A stretch of 64,000 nt of DNA from Tepidisphaeraceae bacterium (GTDB lineage Bacteria; Planctomycetota; Phycisphaerae; Tepidisphaerales; Tepidisphaeraceae): the NCBI GenBank assembly GCA_035998445.1, contig DASYHQ010000051.1:1-64000 (forward strand), read 5' to 3'. Below the pieces are notes generated by a model. That model saw only the letters and a program-made list of their open reading frames with translations, had not been told where the DNA came from and ran no database searches. The stretch's first letter is position 1, and every line of letters begins with the position of its first letter. This document shows positions 60,501 through 64,000 of this stretch, piece by piece. The position numbers and the translations under genes are program-made.

Positions 60501-62229
60501 CGCGGCGACTGTAACCTCAACGATTGATCCAGCAGAAACAATGGTTCAGTACCTTCCGGTTGCCTCTACGGTTAACGACGATGAGCTAGTGCCATTAGAC
60601 CAGTTTGACTTCACGGGTTTGGCCGGAATGAATGGTACGGTTACGACGGCCACGGCTTGGCACTACGCCCGGGAAAGCGTGACCGTCGGCCGAGGGTGGC
60701 GCTTCGTCTATCCTGGTAGGTATAACGCGGGCACAGCTTTCGACGACACCACGCCCACTGCGCGACATCAAGGTGTGAATGTCACGACACCTTGGACACC
60801 TAACGCAGCCGGTGGTAATGGAGCCGATTTGCCACCCACGGACGATCCGTGGGACTCAACGGTTGGCGGGACCCCACCGATCGCACCTCCGATTACATTG
60901 AACGATGTTCTGCTGACACCGCTCACTGCGGCCGCGTCCTATCCCGTAACCTTCCCCATCCCGTTACCAGGGAACGAGGCTACGGGAATGCAGGCGCTGC
61001 GGGATCCGGCTGTTCCGAACCGATTCCCGTTCGGTGGCTTTGCCCGCGTGGGGGACGTGTTGAACGTGCCGTTCATCGGGGCGTACCGCGTTGATGTGCC
61101 CACACCGCTGGGGGGCGTCGACCCCACGCCGAACACGTTCTACGAGCTCAACTCCATCACCATGGACGCCGCGATGGCGGAGGACACCGATACCGAGACC
61201 GACCCGACGCTCACGCCGCCGGTGGTGCCGGCGTGGACCGACACAACGGCCTATCGCGCGGGTGACCGCGTAGCTCAAGCGGGGCAATACTACGTTGCCA
61301 TCTTCCCTCATACGTCGGCGGTCGCTAATCAGCCATCGTTGACGAACTCGGCGCCCACCGCCGGCACGTTCTGGCAGCGCGATCCGGGGCCGACCGCGTT
61401 CGCCGAGAACGTCGGGCGGTTCGTGCCGGTCGTCATGGGCGCGCGCAACGACCTGTCGACCACCGATGGCGGGACGCTTCGCTACGGGTGGGCCACGGAC
61501 ATCTTCGATTACTTCACCGCCATTCAGAACCCGCAGGACGACTACCTGCCCAACGTGCTGCCGCGCAACTACCGCTATCAGACCGCCACCGGGTTCACCT
61601 ACTATCCTGATCCTCCGGCACCGGTCGCCAGCAAGGAGGGCGTCGGGGCCAACACTGTGAACGCGCCATCCGAAGTCGATGCGCCCATCGAAGGCTTGGT
61701 GAACGTCAATACGGCCCCGCTGCGCGTGTTGTCGCAGTTGCCCTGGACGGATAGCCAAGCCATCAACCGCAACATCGCACAGTCGATCGTCGACTATCGC
61801 CAGAGTCACGGCTACACGCCGTTCCGCAGCCTGTATGACTTGGCCCGTGTTCCATACACCGGCGTTCCACTGGCACCCGTGGGCACCACCCTCGGGGAGA
61901 TGTGGGCGTTTTCCAGAACTCCGCCGGCGGTGTCGGTCGAGACGACCGATGCATTACCCGTCGATGGTGACATAACCGCAGACGTAGCGCTTGGCGATGG
62001 TGCTGTGGATACGTACAAGGAACGCCTGCTGACGCTCGTGAAGGTCAGCAACCTCATCACCACCCGGTCGGACAGCTACACCGTGTACGGCCTCGTGCAG
62101 GGATGGGAGAACGCCGGCACCGCCACGCCGGTGATGGTCAGGCAGCTCCGGACGGCGTTCACCGCCGACCGGTCGGCGGTCACGGGGTTGAACCGGGAAC
62201 CCAACCTTGTGGAGATCCCGGTGAAGTGA
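57565..62229 (+). CDS. Giant GspK-like minor pseudopilin
   Basis: 1554 residues, much longer than the usual 300-350 of GspK. The N-terminus GRRGSILIMVVAVLVLLAIMGTAF near residue 28 is the atypical pseudopilin signal of GspK/PilX proteins, which lack the Glu at +5. The C-terminal part (about 1380-1430) has VNVNTAPLRVLSQLPWTDSQAINRNIAQSIVDYR, the helix-hairpin-helix SAM-like domain of GspK. Two carbohydrate-binding-type (CBM5/12-like) segments sit near residues 570 and 1224 (WNGAATYTPGNFVTQ and WTDTTAYRAGDRVAQAGQYYVA). The remainder is Gly/Thr/Asn/Pro-rich. It is the last gene of the operon. Confidence 0.82.
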   Translation: MTFPFHRIATDIAASPSRPRRAPGRGRRGSILIMVVAVLVLLAIMGTAFISTTRLDRQNAALGDGQPPIDTVAQFAQDAIVGDLFGTGYRAPNDPAYEHFDGPMMDPITGESKDKWLATRLPELLDIDLDADGAITPANDLIGVPAWRFASDVGQSFEDVEKGQVMTFDVAQRYAFIPTAKSVVYGTDTQSKEYPAFRVVRFDPILATWRGVVFDATAAVGARWPFATTAFWNSNAAKYLAGDADGDGIADSLLFRVPGPTANGKTYYGALRIIDNGSAVNVNTAWSNVTDFGTTIAQRRNAFGGTITAPPATLGFFPSHVGLMQMLAGYDSANDTSNEMQALTPYRFGDGNGGDDDNASLVPAGGPNPPETASPRADFVYGTQGEAFFFQSIARTLNPSYNTISTDQYAPLDVKLNTAALAYRFTLIDPTKNADPPNATGYPPTGVTFPFQAAPSEVEKYLGPSVYATALNHVGEDVLNAFTIYPANGVSNWYDWNFNVAGAAVFNEYDQTPLTNDSYASPYELTTPRLIRSIRSLLTASNPVSNYVASANPTAVPHPSMLPYVAPAVWNGAATYTPGNFVTQTIGGVTRVFRRLETATGNPTPTEFTLTGSPLAPTAASTAWSRESWTETPAKTSLNIAGFGELFRSFWQVMSGTTVGTTPFDAYIDERLRVAPTDATLWLPPSTPTSPGTLNDPYVGNKFAALTPFTADTVQDVSTPPAYPSYQHPARMFRSSIRALPLDTTGGFDGTSPRFTSQMQMYLRAAIAAVNAEDLRDSDDSITYRDVPLIMTSSAGNTNVTARVYGHERQPYITEVYVNTDNVRIRPSAAGPNPAGYIAIELYNPHDKAIDISNCRIASVLRANDTSYTTNLVTMTNVVLDLTAAVSNIATPSFGPGVVIPPRGYVVLENYNAVGPAAGNDALARPATTGLPVTGVVPTTVAPTDPDAKNYVYVSGLEGVIGVGSAMLSQEMVILRGPDAATVTSTIDPAETMVQYLPVASTVNDDELVPLDQFDFTGLAGMNGTVTTATAWHYARESVTVGRGWRFVYPGRYNAGTAFDDTTPTARHQGVNVTTPWTPNAAGGNGADLPPTDDPWDSTVGGTPPIAPPITLNDVLLTPLTAAASYPVTFPIPLPGNEATGMQALRDPAVPNRFPFGGFARVGDVLNVPFIGAYRVDVPTPLGGVDPTPNTFYELNSITMDAAMAEDTDTETDPTLTPPVVPAWTDTTAYRAGDRVAQAGQYYVAIFPHTSAVANQPSLTNSAPTAGTFWQRDPGPTAFAENVGRFVPVVMGARNDLSTTDGGTLRYGWATDIFDYFTAIQNPQDDYLPNVLPRNYRYQTATGFTYYPDPPAPVASKEGVGANTVNAPSEVDAPIEGLVNVNTAPLRVLSQLPWTDSQAINRNIAQSIVDYRQSHGYTPFRSLYDLARVPYTGVPLAPVGTTLGEMWAFSRTPPAVSVETTDALPVDGDITADVALGDGAVDTYKERLLTLVKVSNLITTRSDSYTVYGLVQGWENAGTATPVMVRQLRTAFTADRSAVTGLNREPNLVEIPVK

Positions 62230-62265
62230 CTTGTTCGTCGATGTCTCGCATTGCTACTGCTGAAC

Positions 62266-62299
62266 GCGGCCCCTGACCTCACCGTCAGGGGCCGCTTTT
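62266..62299 (+). terminator. Strong rho-independent terminator of the pseudopilin operon
   Basis: A perfect 12-bp stem gcggcccctgac / gtcaggggccgc with loop ctcacc and a following ttttc, 37 bases after the GspK-like stop. Confidence 0.93.
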
Positions 62300-62522
62300 C
62301 GTTTGTCGCTACGATAACCCGAGAGGGATCGCGATCGGCGACGGCGCCGCGGAGCAGGCGAAACCTCGCGACTTGGTCGGCCGCGAGTCGCGAAGGCCGG
62401 GGGAGGCCGCGCGCATGGGGCGGGGCGCGGGGGAGTTGGCCGTGAGGACCGACCGATGCGTTGCCGCGGAGGGCCATTGAATTACGGCCTTGGGCGAGTG
62501 GGCCGGGCGTCGCGGCCGATCG

Positions 62523-62951
62523 ATGGGGGAGGGGGAGGGGGAGGGGGAGGGGTGTGTGGCGGGTGGCGGCGCGTCGCTTCGGAGTCTTGGCCGATTGACT
62601 TCGGTGCGCAGCCGATTGGTTGCGCCTCATAACCAATTGATTGCGGTGCGCGGCCAATTGGTTGCGCGTCATAACCAATTGATTGCGGTGCGCGGCCAAT
62701 TGGTTGCGCGTCGTAACCAATTGATTGCGGTGCGCGGCCAATTGGTTGCGCGTCGTAACCAATTGATTGCGGTGCGCGGCCGATTGGTTGCGCGTCATAA
62801 CCAATTGATTGCGGTGCGCGGCCAATTGGTTGCGCGTCGTAACCAATTGATTGCGGTGCGCGGCCAATTGGTTGCGGGTCATAAGCAATTGCTTGAGGAG
62901 CGGAATCAATTGGTTGCGCGGCGAAATCAATGGCTCGAGAGTCATAATTAA
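62523..62951 (+). CDS. Possible heptad-repeat protein encoded by the minisatellite
   Basis: A 142-residue frame from ATG 62523 (a TTG lies at 62490). It begins MGEGEGEGEG from the G-run and then gives heptads such as NQLIAVR-GQLVARH, repeated about eight times, ending NQWLESHN. The regular Leu/Val spacing would form a coiled coil. Reasons for doubt: no ribosome site, the sequence is a minisatellite and the other strand is also open. It is reported because the repeat keeps frame; expression is not shown. Confidence 0.25.
   Translation: MGEGEGEGEGCVAGGGASLRSLGRLTSVRSRLVAPHNQLIAVRGQLVARHNQLIAVRGQLVARRNQLIAVRGQLVARRNQLIAVRGRLVARHNQLIAVRGQLVARRNQLIAVRGQLVAGHKQLLEERNQLVARRNQWLESHN
62525..62552 (+). 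repeat. GGGGGA hexamer run (possible G-quadruplex)
   Basis: Four and a half copies of ggggga in a row, 40 bases before the minisatellite. The pattern satisfies the usual rule for a potential four-stranded G structure. Confidence 0.7.
62593..62940. repeat. 21/42-bp minisatellite (about 8 copies)
   Basis: A 42-bp unit (aattgattgcggtgcgcggcc + aattggttgcgcgtcataacc), made of two related 21-bp halves. Six near-perfect copies run from 62635 to 62886, with degenerate copies before (62593-62634) and after (62887-62928). Copies differ at a few sites, for example cat/cgt in the second half and caa/cga in the first. The unit length is a multiple of 3 and the frame stays open on both strands. Confidence 0.93.
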
Positions 62952-63312
62952 TTGACCGAGTACGCTTGTCCGTTCGCCGCGGCGCGGGCGGACAGGAGGG
63001 GACGGGTGGGCCCGTGGCACGAGCGGCGATATTCTCGGACGCGGGGGAAACGGGGGACGGGGAGGGGAACGGCCAGCGTATCGGGGAGACACGACGACTG
63101 TCCGGAGCATGACCGCGACAAGTGGCCGGCGGGCAAGGGGAGGAACGGTCTCACCCGTCGGTCTGTCCCGTTCTGTCGGGGCGACAATCGTGTCGCCCGC
63201 TTCGCGTGGCCATGAAGGTTCCACCGTCGGCGTGAGGTCGAGCGCGGCAGATTTCGTCTCGACACAAGGGGGTTGAGGCCGAGGCGGAGGATGACGACGT
63301 CAATCGTCGGCT

Positions 63313-63663
63313 TTGGCGGCGTCGACCGCCACGCCGGGCGTGCGCTTGTACTTCGGCGATCGCGGGCGCATTCGCGGGCACTTCGGCCCGAACCCAGCCA
63401 ACAAGAACGGCAACGGCCTGCCGACTGGGGTGCATGGCGTGATCATCGCGTTCGCCGGGACGACCGCGGGCGTGGGAACCGCTGGCGGCGCGCCCACCGG
63501 GGCCGAGGCGTGGCTGCGCCTGCCGAAACGGTCTGGCAGTCCGTTTGTGCACGAGGTAGAGACGGCCGCGCCGCGCACGTTCGCGTATCGCTGCCGGTAC
63601 GTGAACCGCAAGGGGGAGCTTGGCCCGTGGTCGGCCCCGGTGGTGGGGACGGTGACGCCGTAG
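63313..63663 (+). pseudogene. C-terminal fragment of a fibronectin-like planctomycete protein
   Basis: A 116-codon frame beginning at TTG with a stop 6 codons upstream. The end, GVHGVIIAF ... FAYRCRYVNRKGELGPWSAPVVGTVTP, matches the C-terminal domain of a widespread family whose normal members are about 200 residues with an Ala-rich coiled coil before this domain. Here only the last part is present. An ATG at 63291 with ggcggagg in front lies in a different frame, so a frameshift may separate start from domain. It might alternatively be a short real gene. Confidence 0.45.
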
Positions 63664-63873
63664 GCGATCGACGGGGTGGGGAGAAGGCGTCGCGGGCGGG
63701 CCGTGGCAGATCTGAAGAGGGGTTTGAACGCAAGACGCGAAGGACGCAGTGGGAAGAAGCGCCGAGAAGAGGAGGATGCTGGATCGCTCTTTAGGACGTG
63801 TGGAACCTGTGGGTGGGCTCGCGACGGGGCGACATTGGCGTGCTCGGCGTCTTGCGGTCAACGCGGCTGATGT

Positions 63874-64000
63874 TCAGCGGCGACGGCGGGGGCTGGCGGT
63901 GTGGCTGGCGGTGCGGATGAGCAGGGCGTCGACCGCGAAGGCGAGGCCGACGCCGGCGGTGTAGCAGAGCAGGTCGGTGGCGAGGAAGCCTTGGCCGAGG
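63874..64000 (-). CDS. C-terminal end of a membrane protein (VanZ-like, cut by window edge)
   Basis: The minus strand is open from the window edge to a TGA at 63874-63876. The last 42 residues read LGQGFLATDLLCYTAGVGLAFAVDALLI followed by a basic tail ending RRRR. One transmembrane helix with a preceding polar D-x-L turn resembles the last part of VanZ-like proteins. The N-terminal part and signature motifs are outside the window, so family placement is weak. Confidence 0.4.
   Translation of the reverse strand, partial: LGQGFLATDLLCYTAGVGLAFAVDALLIRTASHTASPRRRR

Larger units (their letters stand above)
62230..63312. other. Gene-poor region with terminator, G-run and minisatellite
   Basis: About 1.1 kb beyond the operon. 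It contains the operon terminator (62266-62299), a G-run (62525-62552), the minisatellite (62593-62940) and about 370 bases without a recognisable gene. Composition from 62.3 kb to 62.55 kb is strongly G-rich on the plus strand. Confidence 0.6.

Noticed and set aside
62593-62940. CRISPR array
   Set aside because: The repeats are contiguous without unique spacers.
62076-63224. A 382-codon open frame on the minus strand across the minisatellite
   Set aside because: It overlaps the 3' end of the GspK-like gene and the operon terminator, its N- and C-terminal parts have no recognisable content and the middle is open only because of the 42-bp repeat.

Overview
The window is high-GC bacterial chromosome, most likely from a planctomycete of the class Phycisphaerae (Tepidisphaerales/Humisphaera-like). 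The lineage call is an inference. It rests on an N-terminal LEPR-XLL-type signal (IEKLEDRRLLSA), many pseudopilins with GFTLxELLVVI leaders, a YdjY-family protein, a XylR-like LacI/AraC hybrid regulator, PhoX, a heparinase II/III-like protein and GH110-like beta-helix proteins. There is no phage, CRISPR or plasmid block. The only insertion-sequence trace is the 3' end of an IS481-type transposase at the left edge.

Layout. 1-13.9 kb is mixed housekeeping and signalling: inositol-monophosphatase-like enzyme, CDF metal exporter, HU-like protein, DUF2383 protein, a lone rpsR, a diguanylate cyclase, soluble transhydrogenase sthA, a single-domain response regulator, a B12-binding radical SAM protein, a PilZ protein, a YdjY lipid/secreted protein and two tandem alpha/beta-hydrolase paralogues. 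14.1-20.6 kb carries deoC, parB with a perfect palindromic parS site on each side, then nuoD and nuoE separated by a four-helix-bundle (S23/bAvd-like) gene with its own flanking repeats, then a membrane-anchored Cys phosphatase. 20.9-28 kb holds a hybrid PAS histidine kinase, a GAF-GGDEF-EAL protein and a cNMP-binding thioredoxin-reductase-like flavoprotein.

28.6-48.6 kb is an accessory carbohydrate region: a LEPR-XLL beta-helix protein, an AEC transporter, a GH-A-type hydrolase, a large MscS channel, a Gfo/Idh/MocA oxidoreductase, a TVP38-type membrane protein, a XylR-like regulator, a secreted pseudopilin-type protein, two beta-helix (GH110-like) enzymes, PhoX and a heparinase-like protein. 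It reads as polysaccharide scavenging with local transcriptional control.

48.9-62.3 kb is one long plus-strand operon: a GspF/PilC inner-membrane protein followed by eight proteins with pseudopilin-type N-termini, ending in a 1554-residue GspK-like protein and a strong rho-independent terminator. The secretion ATPase, secretin and prepilin peptidase are not in the window. 62.3-64 kb is gene-poor, with a G-run, a 21/42-bp minisatellite, an orphan fibronectin-like C-terminal fragment and the end of a membrane protein.

Several families of dispersed inverted repeats sit between genes. The strongest leads are the nuoD/bAvd/nuoE interruption, the parB/parS arrangement, the pseudopilin operon with repeated GspG-type loops and a giant carbohydrate-motif GspK, and the minisatellite that stays open on both strands. 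All calls were made by reading the sequence and translations; no database search was run.
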